Shown here in pieces: positions 33,632-45,029 of a stretch of DNA of 64,000 nt. A program made the translations under genes and the position numbers. Every line of letters starts with the position of its first letter. Position 1 is the stretch's first letter. This stretch comes from Curvularia sp. ZM96 (lineage: Eukaryota; Ascomycota; Dothideomycetes; Pleosporales; Pleosporaceae), in assembly GCA_022457065.1 (NCBI GenBank), contig JAJGBQ010000008.1:310001-374000 (forward strand), written 5' to 3'. Below the pieces are notes generated by a model that worked only from the letters and a program-made list of their open reading frames with translations, ran no database searches and was not told where the DNA came from.

Positions 33632-34255
33632 ATGTCGAAGTCTGAATCCACTGAGGAAACAGGGCTGCACCAGAATCTTCTCACCAAAAAGATTGCTATC
33701 GACTGCGAGATGATGCGCTCCAACATCGGTCAGGTCCTCGGCCGTGTTTCTATCGTCAACTATGACGGCAAAACTGTACTCGACAGTTTTATTTACTACC
33801 CCGAGCCCGTCCACATCACAGACACCGATGAACGGTTTTCTGGAATTCGCTGGGCCGATATCAATCCGCAGAATGGCGCCAGACCTTTTTCCGAAGTTCA
33901 GACTCAACTGGGCGAGCTTCTTCGTGACAGGGTTGTAATCGGCCACGATATTGAAAAAGATTTGAGGGCCATCACCATGGACTTGACTGCTCACATTCTG
34001 CGGCTTCAAGGCGTTGCTCGTTCAACCACTTGTCTCAAGTTCGACATATCAGTCCGCGATACACAAAAATATAGTGGGTACCGCAAATACGCCAATCCCG
34101 GTGCCCACCAGGGCCCTAATCTCAAAAATCTAGCGCTGAGGGTTCTGGGCCGCTCAATCAAGCAGGGCCCTGTGTCGAGTATAGAAGATGCTGTTGCAAC
34201 TATGGAAATATATCGCAAGGCTGAGGGGGAGATTGATCGGGAACAAGAGCAGTAG
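33632..34255 (+). CDS. Rex4/ISG20-like 3'-5' exonuclease-family protein, catalytic His replaced, 207 aa
   Basis: ATG at 33632, one exon. The fold of DEDDh exonucleases is clear: D24 and E26 in AIDCEMM, IGQVLGRVSIVNYDG, VVIGHDIEKDL with D110, the NPGAHQGPNLKNLALRVLG block, and SSIEDAVATMEIYR. In active Rex4-type enzymes the last motif reads HSS.EDA; here it is GPVSSIEDA, so the general-base His is Val. Family members trim RNA 3' ends, often in ribosome assembly. This one may bind RNA without cutting, or be a decaying copy. It diverges from the BTB gene, about 490 bp apart. The protein is short compared with full Rex4, lacking N-terminal extensions. Confidence 0.75.
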   Translation: MSKSESTEETGLHQNLLTKKIAIDCEMMRSNIGQVLGRVSIVNYDGKTVLDSFIYYPEPVHITDTDERFSGIRWADINPQNGARPFSEVQTQLGELLRDRVVIGHDIEKDLRAITMDLTAHILRLQGVARSTTCLKFDISVRDTQKYSGYRKYANPGAHQGPNLKNLALRVLGRSIKQGPVSSIEDAVATMEIYRKAEGEIDREQEQ

Positions 34256-35495
34256 GATGATGGCTCCTAAAAACTTACGGGAATATGCTTGCACACATAC
34301 TGTGATTCATACTGAACTTCCAATGATGTCTTTTAGCATCCGACAGTAGATGAGATGATTCTATGTTGCGCTACAAGCAACATAGTAGTAAACTGATAGA
34401 TGAGTATCATATGATGCTTTTGTAGGTGAAGTCGTGCCTAAAGGTGTTGGTTATATCAAACTCAATCATCAACGCTAAACTTTGGAGACTTTGACTATCC
34501 AGGCAACCACGTCCTACCGTCTTTACGCATTGGCTTTTACTCCCATAGATCCCATTCTTATTATGGCAATCGAGATACGCTAGACGAGTTGCGCAAGGAG
34601 ACTTGCTAGTTCGAAAGGTTTGCCAACCAAAGTCGACGCAGAGCAGAAGATGAACCCATATCGCAGCTCGCAGCTGGGCGAGTATACTAGCCGATGCGAT
34701 GCGAATTGAGCGCCCGTGCGCAGTTGTCATCTGCAACATGGTGAGTCATAGCAGCTAACACGCTGTTCCATTTAGGACAACTTGCGAAACGTAAGGTTCG
34801 CAACTCCTAGCCTTCGTTACTATCTATAAATGAACCGTCAAGATCACTGACTATTTTAGCTTAGAGATGACAGTGGACTGCACGCTCACGTCATTGATAC
34901 TGAATAGCGATGCACAAAAGATTCATGTTTGGAGGCGTGTTGTTTGATGCAAAGTCTGGATATCCGCACCAGCCACTGCGGCACGGTGCTTAGTTGTCTT
35001 ACTGCTGACGGTTAGACTGTCGCAGTACATAATCACATTATCCACAACATAAGTACTGCATTTCCGAGCAGTAACTAACTTATATGATGCTTTGCGGGCT
35101 TGCACATTGTCTAAACAGCACACGTGCTGTATTATCAGCGATGATCAAGCTATGCATCAACATATGCATGTGAGATTCTGTCGTGTAACTATGACTCGCC
35201 AGCCCTCCAGTCACATCACTACACGTTTCCAATCGGAGCGCTGATGTCCCTCCCAAATATTCCTTTAAAACATCAGTAGATTATCCGGAAGGAGTGGCGG
35301 TCAAATAAGTGGCGTGTTTTTAATTCAAGGCTCGCAGCATGCAATCATCATTGGAGCCCAATATTGATAAGACTGCCTGGAAGCAGGCCAGTGCGGGGCG
35401 CGCAGTCTGATCGTCATACTGTGCTCGCACTTAACAAATGCACGTCAATACCTTTACCAAAGGGTTACGCTATAGCCTAATACAAGTCCTTCACT
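34256..35495. other. Stretch without a recognised gene
   Basis: Only stop-rich short frames are present, with no repeats shared with the rest of the window. It may hold the promoter of the 35.5-kb gene. Confidence 0.4.
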
Positions 35496-36406
35496 ATGAA
35501 TTCCCAAGCTTATGACGATGATTTGGCAACCCTCACGCGCCAAAGAGTCTTAGAACTCCTAGGAGCCAACATCGTCAACCCTTTCATGCGATCCGAGGAG
35601 GAATGCTACCTATGGCAAGTTAGTGAAACTCAGAAGCTTGACTTTCCGCTTCTTCGAATTTGGGATGTCAACTCAGGGAGCAATCCCAATAGGGATGGCC
35701 GTATGCTATCGAGATCACCTAGATTGCCTCTTATCACAGAGCGAGCTCGTAAAGACTTCCTTGCCATTCACCTCGATCATGGGATCTGGGTACCAACACC
35801 ATACATATCCTTTACAAAATCAGCCAGAGCAATTGAGAATCTCGCAAAAGGGAGAAGCACAGGACGAGGAAATCAGACACTCACTATCATTGACCCCGCC
35901 ACTCGACTTAAAAACGGTTTACCAATCCTCGATATCGCTGCTGAAATGGAGCATTATGATATCCCAGACCCCTACAATAAGGGAATGGAATACTACATTG
36001 ACCATTACGTTTGTCTATGGGAAGTTACCGCTGAAGAAATTGTTGGTCACTACGAGTGGGAAGAGCTCGCGGATAATAAGGACTGGTTTGATGATATCAT
36101 CGCGCCAGATTTCCGTAAGATTAGGAGAGAAAAGAAATCCCAATCTACTTCTACTCGTCTATCAGCGTTCGATATGTCCAAGATTATAGAAAGTCTTTCT
36201 GGTCAGTCTTCACCCTTCTGGAGGTATGCACACAGCTAACCATCAAAGCCGCGCGCACATCCATTGACGCCCACATCGAGCATCTTGAAGATTCAGATAA
36301 CTCTTCCGAGCATCACTATCTAGATGACAACTGCACGGACTCCGATGACGATGCAGAGGAGGCGAATCAGAACGACGATATGATCAAGGCAATAGAGGAT
36401 CTCTAG
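35496..36406 (+). CDS. Fungal hypothetical protein, probably DUF7587-like, two exons, 287 aa
   Basis: ATG at 35496. Exon 1 is 35496-36201 and exon 2 is 36249-36406, with a 47-bp intron (GTCAGT donor, GCTAAC branch, AAAG acceptor). Without splicing the frame would end at 36239 and lose an acidic tail (DDNCTDSDDDAEEA). The body contains FPLLRIWDVNSGS, WVPTPYISFTKSA, TLTIIDPATRLKNG and YYIDHYVCLWEVTAEEIVG. These look like a fungal domain I recall as DUF7587; the name is from memory and should be checked. No function is known. No signal peptide or membrane segment is seen. Confidence 0.65.
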
Positions 36407-36726
36407 TAAAGGGAGGATACACGCTGGTAATTCTGCTGTCTCGGCCTTCGTAAGTCCGAACCTAATAAACGGGCAGATGAGGCAGCGGCGCAGCATCTGG
36501 GCGTGGAAACATGACCTGGCCTGCACTGTCGGCCCAGTTCCACAGCCATAGCTCCTGACTGGTGGCTTGTACTATGCTGCGCCGTGTGTGGGGAGCCAGC
36601 TCTCGATGTTTGGTGTCCAAGTGGGTGCGCACCTGTGACTTCACAACGCCCTGCTTGTGGCTCTTGCATATCGCTATGCAATGTGTGGGCAAATATCAAA
36701 AATAGAAAACTAGATTCTAGCTTTTA
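36407..36726. other. Short intergenic stretch
   Basis: It lies between the 3' ends of the 35.5-kb gene and gene 4. No gene or family repeat is seen. Confidence 0.4.
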
Positions 36727-39588
36727 TTATCTAGGGAGTTGTGCACTATTCTGCTCATCTATCACGCTTCGCCGTATAGCCCTTTTACCAAACCTAACAC
36801 CATGCTGAAACCATTGATCTAGCTCATCTTGATCATCTCTCTCCTTTCTCTTTAGCGTCTCTCTCGTGCCAGTGCACTTCTCCAAAGCGATATCATGGGG
36901 TACAGTACTAGAACGCGTTCCTAGTTTTGACTGGCAGCGGCTACTAGGCATTGATGTTGTTGGACGGCTGCCAAGAAACACTCCAAACCCAAGGCAGCTA
37001 TGCCAGGCACGGCTGATAGCGCGATACTCTGCTCGTATTGGTGCAATATGTCCTGGTGCTTCCTCTATCCCCCGAGCGTATAGCTGACCTGCTAGCATAG
37101 AGCTGTGCGCAGCCTGGTGGTCCGCGACAGTTTGGATCTCCTCTTTGCCATCGTAATCTCTTTTGAATCCCAATCGTCCAAGATGGCGCCGAGTGATAGC
37201 GATAGCTGAATGCCGCCATACAATAATGCTGGCACGCGTGGAGAGATGTCGCGAGAACTCTTTAGCCAGTACGTCGCTAAGGCACTTGCTTGGCCAAGGC
37301 ACGTCCTGCCGATGCCCAGACTTATCGATTATCGAGTGAGGCCAAAGAAGGGAAGACGTCGTGCTTGTAGGTACAAAGTCCGGTGTAAGGCGTTCTAGTT
37401 GCCTAACAAAGGGCACCACAAGCCAAAGGTAATAGACAAGGAGCTCGCTAATCTCCGGCGGTAGGTAGCGGTGGATGATCTTGGTAGATCCTGTGATGCT
37501 ATAGCCTTTGTGGTAGGAAGTTACAAACGTAACTAGGCCATTCTCGAGAAAGATGTTTCGCCGGATTCCGTGTTGCGAGTTTCGCCACTGGAGTGTAAGA
37601 AGTTCTGTCCCTCTAGCAGGCTGTCCGCCTGTCATATGAACAAGGAGCAGAAGCCGTTGTAGGAAGGTTTGTATGGCATCAAGATAGCTCTTCACTCGTT
37701 TCTTTTTCCACGTAGTAGAATGCTGGCCATCTAAGAACTGCTTTCTAAGCCAACCATGGTCCCTAATACGGCGGAGGAGCCAGCGATCATGACCAGATAG
37801 CTGATCCTCGTTACGCTTGTCTAGAAGAAAACTCCAATCTGGGGTGTTGATGGTTGGGTCATCTTTTAGCTCTCGTAAGCGCACTTGTGGAACGGCGTCT
37901 GCCCTGCTTTCTGCATCTCTGTCGGGCGGTAGCAGCAATAGATCGTGGAGTTGCTTCTGAGCCAGCTCAACCTGATCACGCATGAACCAACGGAGGGCAG
38001 TCATAGACAACTCGAAGTTCTTGTAAGATAGATGTTCGCCGTTATCCGTCTATATAATATGTCCTAAGGCAGCCGTGTTATCCCGAACTTTGCAGCTATA
38101 CGAACGGATCTTGAGTACCTAGTTCATTGGAGATCGGCTTCTATATACTATAAATCGGTCTTGCATTTCATCGATTAGATCGGCTGGGAAATCAATTAGT
38201 CTAGTGTTAGCAGAACGTATTCCCTTCTGTAAAACTAGAATTTGGGCTAGCTTAACGAATGCTGAAAGATCAGGTGTATACTAAACTGGGTCCCGGAAGC
38301 CACTAGTTTTAACGTCAATGCTAAGGATAGCTAGAAAGCCAACTACAAGACTGTCGTAGACGTTTCCTTGAAGACGATGATCTAGTAACGAGATACACAA
38401 CTCTAGGCATAGATCCTGATGCAATTGGGACTCTCTTTCTCTATCATCATCATCTTCTTCATGGGTATTCCGGAGGGCAGCGAATAGCCGATCTAGCGCA
38501 GTCGACTGCGCATCAGTGACGACATAGTGAAGGAAAGGAGCCTGCCGCAGCAGCACCACGCGGGAAACAAAACAGAGCAGCTGCATCCAGACTTTCTTGT
38601 ATCGCTTGTAGGTCCCTTCTTGTAACTTTACTAGAAGAGGCCGATGGTATTGCCGACCACGAACAAAGCTATTTACCCGATGTTGGTCGAACACGCTTGC
38701 TTCATCAGCCAGAATGGCAGTGCGAGCTTCATCAACAAGCCTGTCAAAGACGTCGATAATTGCAAGCATCCAGCGATCACTATCCTCGATAGTTGCTTGT
38801 GTTGGGAGGCGAATAAGCTGCGCGACATCCTGCAGGCGGTGTCCTTGAAGATATTGGTGCCATCGGGTCACCTCAAGCCACGGTACGAGGCCCAGAGGAT
38901 ATGTCCCTAAAGGCTCTATACCAAATCCTATTGCTGGAGTGTCTCTAGCCTCTTCATGTTCTATAGCTGTAAGCCGTCTCTCTATTTGATCCCAACAGTC
39001 TTGTTCTCTGCCCGGAGTTGTATCAAGCGTAGGTACGCTATTTGCGAGTTCAGCCCTAGGTGTATCTACGACTTGAAACAAGACTCGATACGCCCTCTGC
39101 GTAAAGAACGCTTGGCAGCTTACTTTTGTAAAACGCACCGTCTCGCTAGCTGTAGGTCTTCCCACTCTTCCGGGCTTGCGCTGGCTTCTAGAGTTGACCC
39201 AGCCATGCTCATTTCGGCAATGTCTTTGTATGTGTTTGAGAGCACGGCAAATATAACGACACGGCAGACCAGTTCGAGGGTCTTGCATGGGACAGAGGAA
39301 GCCGGTGCAGAGAGGAAGCTGGGGAATGCGAGGAATCGGAGTTGTTGGGATACGCAGAGAGGTCTGCCGATCGTGATCAGTCCATAGTAGTGGACGCGTT
39401 TCGGGCTGGGTTCGAAGCTCCTGTAGAAGGGCTCGGCAGGTCGCGCTACTAAGGTTGTGCTGTTCGTATAGATGGGTTTGAAGATGGCAGGGTAGAACGC
39501 AAGTGCGATGTAATCGACATACGATGAGCTTATGTTCAGGTAAGTAGTCAATTAAAGAGTTAAGGAGGTCAGTATAGGCAGAATCCAT
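36727..39588 (-). pseudogene. C2H2 / tyrosine-recombinase-like protein (gene 4), three in-frame TAGs
   Basis: ATG at 39588 (MDSAYTDLLNSLIDYLPEHK). One frame of 954 codons runs to 36727, interrupted only by TAG at 38281-38283, 38119-38121 and 38050-38052. The last two fall where Trp is expected (PMN-x-VLKIRS and GHII-x-TDNGEH), so TGG-to-TAG by RIP is likely. The N-terminus has two Cys/His finger regions (VCRLHRTC..H..H and FLCPMQD..H..H). The recombinase-like block is the best preserved in the window: R659 in TGGQPARGTELLTLQW, Lys in YHKGYS, R792 followed by His in WRHSAIAIT, H828 in AAHSS and Y837. The tail is basic. A long R1 repeat lies 5' of it. Confidence 0.75.
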
Positions 39589-39777
39589 AGTAACAGAATG
39601 TTCATCTACTAAGTTGGGGGAAAGTGTATAGAAGGAGAGAGTATAGGAGAGCGAACGCGTTACGCGTACGCGTGTAGGTGCGCACGTGCATGTAAAATAG
39701 AGCAAAGAAGTTAGATTAAAAAATGTGATACGGTAGACCTGTCAGCAAGGCTGAGAGAACGGAAAAGATAAGAGAGA

Positions 39778-40330
39778 ACAACAGTTGCCCTTCTTCAAAA
39801 CTCCCTCTGTGGCTACCTTTACTGAGACAGTAGTATGTCAACCTATTTCTTAGGTTGACATAAGAGAGGTAGTTATAACAAGGGTGCATAGAAAACTTTA
39901 CCAAGTACCCCTAACTGGCGCCCCTAGATTATCGTCTGGTGCTTATCTACTACAGTGGTATTCTTTCACGTTAGTTATGGCAATTTATTTGGAACCGCTC
40001 GCGCCTGGCGCAACCCTAACTTAGGGTTAACTTAGGGTAAAGCCCTAAGCGCAACTGGCAGCGCAACCGTAAGTTAGCACGGGCCATACCCACGAACATC
40101 AACTCTCTCCCCTATTCTATCTGATAACTCACGCTACATAAGTCGCATGATAAAAAAATTCAGTGCATTGAACGCGTACGAGATTTCTACTTGTAACGTG
40201 AAAGTTGCATCTGTTTTGAACATTGTTATAACGGTATTTGCTACGGCGAAGTGGTGGGTGGATGGGCAGGGGTAAAACGCGCTATCCGACCATTGTTCAC
40301 AAGGGACCATAGTTCGGTTTGGCATAACGA
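39778..40330 (+). repeat. R1 repeat 5' of gene 4
   Basis: It starts near CAACAGTTGCCCTTCTTCAA, has AACCCTAACTTAGGGTTAAC at 40013-40032, then the GGGCCAT..CACGAACA block. Its outer end (AAAACGCGCTATCCGACCAT) differs from the 18.9-kb copy but matches 43490-43765, so two R1 variants exist. Confidence 0.65.
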
Positions 40331-40544
40331 GTAGGATTGAGGATAGGATAGGATAGATTATGCTTCTTTAACTATTAGAGGTAAGCTACAGCTCTTGGAA
40401 GTATATATGCTCTTCTTTCTGCTACTTTATTAAAGTGTGGAGTAGTAGTTAGTGCTGTAGTAGAAGTTTTGCTTATAGTCTCTACTCTCTACCTGAATAA
40501 CACCAACCATCTAGCTCCCTATCTAGTTGTTCTCTATACTTACC

Positions 40545-41477
40545 TTACGCTTGCTTAAGAATATTTGGCGCGAGACTGTTCCACCTTTCGCATAACATAG
40601 CTACATGCTTCATATCAAACGCATCAGAAAGCTCCGTTGCGCAAAGTACATCTACAGTAAACGCCCGGACATCCTGTCCAATATTGGTGCACTCTGTACA
40701 TATCGTAGCGGAACTGCAATCACACATGTATCCACTCGCAAACTTCCCCCAGGCCAGCATCATGGTAACGCAACGCATTAAAACCAACCTGCGAAATCCT
40801 GCCTCATCATCACCTACCATGGATTGATAAGAATAAAGAGTATACGCCCTGCGCAAACTAAGCTCATTGTTCGAAACAAGGCTACGCCGAGGCAACACCC
40901 CCGTAACCAACGGGAGAAACCTGTCCGTCACAAGACTAAGTGCCCTTACACATAGCGGTCCAAAAAAAGCAGGTATGGGTGGTGGTTGGCCAACCCGGTG
41001 CTCTTCCTGAAACACCATTATCCACGCACGCGGCGGTCTATGGCGAAGCTCCTTAGGATTCGAAATAACTGCGCGTGTGAAACCGTCTCTGGCAATGCAA
41101 TGCTTTCCACTTTCTCGTAGCAAAAACCACCGTGACGCTCCGTCGTATGACATATTACATCCAACAGATATGCCATTTCCTAACAACACTATCCTAGTAT
41201 TAGTAACTTAACAGCCATCAACAAGAGACACGTTACTATACACACCATTCATGTTGTCCTTAACAAACTTCATCTGCAGTGGGGTTCCATCGAACTCTCC
41301 TATCCGGCCACGCGCCTTATACTTCCTGAGCCATCCAGGAAACGCTCTCTCAATTTCATTATGCCACTCCTTATGCTTGTCGATCATCGCCATTAACTCT
41401 TCCAATGTCGCACCCTCTATTTGCATGCGCAGCTCCTCTACCCGTAACGCACCCGCCAGGTTCGAATGATTCTCCAT
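40545..41477 (-). pseudogene. Unknown protein, one in-frame TAA, about 310 codons
   Basis: ATG at 41477 (MENHSNLAGALRVEELRMQI). The frame runs to 40545 with a single TAA at 41208-41210, after VSLVDGC; the same frame resumes with VTNTRIVLLGNGISVG. The first part is helical and acidic. The second has a CDCSSATICTEC cluster and Arg-rich helices. I do not recognise the family. TAA could come from CAA (RIP) or be the true end of a shorter protein. A very short intron is unlikely. Confidence 0.4.
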
Positions 41478-41843
41478 CGTGCCCAATTCGTTCTAAGGAA
41501 GGGGGAAGAGAAAGGTGAACGCTCCTGCTAGGATAGGGGAATCATCTAGCCTATATACCTCAGTACCCCCCAGCTTCGCCAAGTACCCTAGTCTCCCACT
41601 AGTCTATATCCATACGAGCACGCTGTCCTTTAGTTTCACTCGCATAATCGCTTCAGAAGCGTAAGCTGCTTACTAGTCAGCAGTCGTATACCTACTACTG
41701 CAACGACTGCTCGTAGCCCGTACAACCCAGATGCATCACTTGGGGTGACTGGAAACACAATATGCTTTTTACAAGGCAGAAGCAGGCTTGATTAGGGTGA
41801 AAATATAGCTTCACATGTCAGGGGAAAGGCTTGAGCGTACATA

Positions 41844-42300
41844 ATGGCCAAGAAGGTGATGGAGAACTGGTGGAAGTTTAGTGGCGGCTTAGCTAGTGGC
41901 CGGAACGAGTACGAGGCGAAAGTGCAGCAGCTTGGTGAAGATGTGGTAAGAGATTTTATGGGACACGATTTCGTAATGATGTGGGGGTCTACATTTTGAC
42001 TATGAAATCCACTTCTTTCCTTTGCTTATGTCGGACGGCGTGGAGTACGTATCAGAAGGATTATGATATGGTTTTATGGTGTTGATTGCGTAATTTGTTT
42101 AGTGTCGTCTATACGCACGTTTACATACCTTTTCTGTGTATCAGACTAATGTGCATCCCTTCGTGACGGAACAACCGGTGTGGCGGAACACTATTCCTTA
42201 CGCAAGCAGAGAAGAGGCAGAAAAATTTATGGAAAAATATTTACAGGCTCTTGTTGTTTTCACTTGCATATATCCTACATATAACTAATGCTCAGATAGA
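41844..42300 (+). CDS. Small predicted gene, spliced, 3' end replaced by a duplication
   Basis: ATG at 41844 begins MAKKVMENWWKFSGGLASGR; exon 1 runs to 41945 with a GTAAGA donor. An acceptor (GTATCAG) at 42144 opens exon 2, TNVHPFVTEQPVWRNTIPYA and EEAEKFMEKYLQAL. A further CTAAT..CTCAG acceptor at about 42297 could lead into IEKYAMVW. From about 42335 the DNA is a copy of the 27-kb gene in another frame, so the original C-terminus is lost. The 199-bp intron is long and may hide another exon. The family is unknown. Confidence 0.4.
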
Positions 42301-42334
42301 AAAATACGCGATGGTGTGGCTGTATTTCGTCGAT

Positions 42335-42930
42335 ACGATCCGCTGCCCTACTTCTCAACTAAACTTGGCCGATTTGATGAATACGGAGGTGCTTCGAATA
42401 GACATCACCGTGGCGGCACTGGAGCATACTACAGCGCTTTTATATATCTACAAGAGGTGATTAGAGACCGATTCCCTTTCGACGCGTTCCCTGATTTCGA
42501 AGACAAGAATATCATTACAACGGCGCGGGATGAAATTGGAGACATGATAAGCCATCATAGCGCGAGCGGAGCTGGAAAGTTTCTCCGCCAATGCCCGCAA
42601 TTGGCAGGAGCCTATAACGATGGGGCTTTTGCTGCGCAGCTCAATAGCAGTGAAACAGCGCTGGCAATTGAACTCTTCAACGATAAAAAGCCGCTCGATG
42701 CCGACCAAATCAGCTTCGTGAAGTCCAAATTAAAGCCTATTATTGCAGGTGCATTACGTGGACTGAAGAGCCTATTTGTGTATTTTAATGATTACGGTAT
42801 TCAGATTCCAGCAGGGGTTCAAAAAATGATAGACGATAATCCGCAAATATACCTAGAAGGATGTCAGTCATGATTTCAAAGGTTACCAGAATATTCATGA
42901 TTGTAATCTGGCAGGGGGAAATTCAAGTCT
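42335..42930 (+). pseudogene. Inverted partial duplicate of the 424-aa gene (C-terminal 178 residues)
   Basis: The frame DPLPYFSTKLGRFDEYGG to the stop after EGCQS at 42873 matches 27770-27232 on the other strand. I count about 19 differing residues in 178. Homology continues past the stop codon to about 42930, so DNA, not mRNA, was copied. There is no start codon or N-terminal half. Confidence 0.75.
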
Positions 42931-43290
42931 TCCATACAAGCTCAGGATCTTCACAGAGGGCTCTCCTACAGTCGTACTTTCGATTGAACTTTATTTTGAG
43001 CTCTGGGCGACGCTTTATAAATGCTTTAGGCCAATTTAGGCCAACAGGGTCGCGGTGGCGGGCAGCCAGCAAAGAATCAGCCAGATTTTTGACAGCAGGA
43101 AGGCGTAGTGAAAATCCTCGCGCGTCAGGGTCCAGTACATAGTCAACAATCGTTTCCTCTTCTGTCACAAGAAGTTTCATTGAGTTAGGCGCAAAATCTT
43201 GTCTAGAGAGCTTTCCAGTAAGTCGATCACTAAGAGTGCTTTGGGAGACGCTGTAGATTGCTGCAGCGCGTCGCCACAGCAGCCCGCGAC
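42923..43290 (-). pseudogene. Fot1/Pogo-type transposase N-terminal fragment
   Basis: Read on the minus strand: AAAIYSVSQSTLSDRLTGK (psq-type helix-turn-helix), then LDPDARGFSL, LADSLLAAR, PVGLNWPKAFIKRRPELK and YDCRRALCEDPELV, the classic CENP-B-like DNA-binding region of fungal Pogo elements. The catalytic DDE part is absent. It stops where the 27-kb duplicate begins, so the two meet at a breakpoint. Confidence 0.75.
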
Positions 43291-43489
43291 TTCATTATAC
43301 GGGCCATCGGCAACAGGAACTTAGAAGTCGCAAAATATGCTCTCAAAGTCCTAAAGCGGTTACCGTCCAACACCCGCGTTCCAAACGGTTTTTTCTCTCC
43401 CTTGCCCGCGGACTGAACTGCAGCATTCTACAGGTTCCGCTCCAATAATCAAAAATTACAGTTGGATATGCTGGAATTATCATGAGATG

Positions 43490-43765
43490 AAGCCCTCAGC
43501 GCAACAGTAAGTTGGCACGGGCCATGCCCACGAACACCAACTCTCTCCCTTATTTGATCTAATAACTCACGCTATATAGATGGCATGATGATGAAACGTA
43601 GTACATTAAACGCGCAGAGGTTTTCTGCATCTAAGGTGGAAGTTGCATCTATTTTGAACATCGTTCTGGCGGTATTTGCTACGGTGAAGTGGTGGGTAGG
43701 CAGGGGGTAAAACGCGCTATCCGACCATAGTTCCGTTCCGACCATAATTCCGTTTGGCATATTGT
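43490..43765 (+). repeat. Orphan R1 fragment
   Basis: It matches the outer half of 39778-40330 from the GGGCCATGCCCACGAACACC block to GTTTGGCATA. It lacks the AACCCTAA core and has no family gene beside it. Confidence 0.6.
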
Positions 43766-44489
43766 GTAAGAGGAACACATCATACTTAAGATATGGTTCG
43801 ACCAATCGTGGCGCCTCTAACTAAAATAAACTTAAAATCATTCCTGTACAAGTTTCACCTATACTTACATCACACACGGCTCCGATGCCACCTTTGCGGT
43901 GTTGCGCACTGAAACTCATTCGTAGAAATAGGTCCAGCCTGTAGCTCGATCTACCCAATATGCTCGTTCACCTCAAGCGTCGCTCTTGTGCTTACGAGTT
44001 TCTGCGTGCACTATGTTCTATTCCAGCAAGCTGCTTCCATACCCGTCTCGTGCATTCTAAGCAGCCAAAATCTTCATAAGTCGGATACAAGCAACTACAA
44101 ACAACCCCTTCTGGCGGCGATCCGGTCTAATGAGTTTAGCAAAAGCGGTGTTGTACCGTGGCTTATGTCGTACCGTAGGGTTCGGTTGTGCGCTGGACTG
44201 GCTGTAACTGTCTGAGGCTAGTTGCGAGTTGGCTTTTCCACATGCTGCAAGCGTGGTTTAGCATCGGCAATTGTGCCTCACGAAAACTCATAGCATACCG
44301 TGTGCATTTGTTGACATGTTACAACAATCTAGAATGTGGGATTGCAACGGTTATTGTCGATGGCGGACAGCGACTGGTTGCTTCCAGACGATATCCACAA
44401 CATCTCGTCACAATATACACTATGCACAACTATATGATTCTCGAGTTGTTGATTATCAATGTTGTGATTTGCGTTAAGTATCTGACGTG
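43766..44489. other. Stretch without a recognised gene
   Basis: Several overlapping short frames, none convincing. Confidence 0.4.
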
Positions 44490-44677
44490 CTATGGTATAC
44501 ACATGCAAGAAACCCTGTCACTTGATTTTGCGCATGTGGCCACTCGGGAAACGTAAGCTACTTATTATTGGTAAGCACTCGCGCTACTGCTGCACAAGTC
44601 ATATCATACGTTCAGCCAACGGATCCTCCAAAATTATTACCATTGCGATTCAGTCCTGCCGTAGCCAGCCTCGCTTG
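44490..44677 (+). repeat. R3 repeat, copy 1
   Basis: It is similar to 56310-56495: shared CTGTCACTTGAT, GCGCATGTGGCCA..CGTAAGCT and CTGCTGCA..GTCGTATCAT blocks. The match stops at TCGCTTGTA, exactly where the M1 MITE at 44678 begins, so the MITE seems to be inserted in this repeat. Confidence 0.5.
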
Positions 44678-44873
44678 TACAGTCATTAGTAATTGCGGCT
44701 TCACCTCCACGTGCAGCATTCCACAAAATCAGTCATCGTTAGATCGACGGCTAACCAATAACATCGGCCATTCTGCAACAGATATCGAGCGCTAAGCCAT
44801 AACGGAAGGTGAGACTATTCAAAACCGTTGTGCAGCTACGTGCAGGGTGAAGCCGCGATCGCTAATGACTGTA
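44678..44873. mobile_element. M1 MITE, copy 2 (196 bp)
   Basis: Ends are TACAGTCATTAGTAATTGCG and its inverted counterpart GCGATCGCTAATGACTGTA. It is non-coding and inserted at a TA in the R3 repeat. Confidence 0.7.
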
Positions 44874-45029
44874 TAGTTCAGTAGAGATCGGTTAAAATAC
44901 AACAACTATCTACGAGAATGTGGTTAAAACGCAAAAAGTGTCGCCAGATAGCCTGGTTGCTAATCAGCTTAGGAAAGAAAAATTTACCAAAATATCACAT
45001 ATGACATTCGCATAAGCATAGTGAACTCT

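Noticed and set aside
36727..39588. Orsellinic-acid cluster, suggested by OrsD-like proteins
   Set aside because: No polyketide synthase or other cluster enzymes lie in the window; the OrsD link is only domain similarity.
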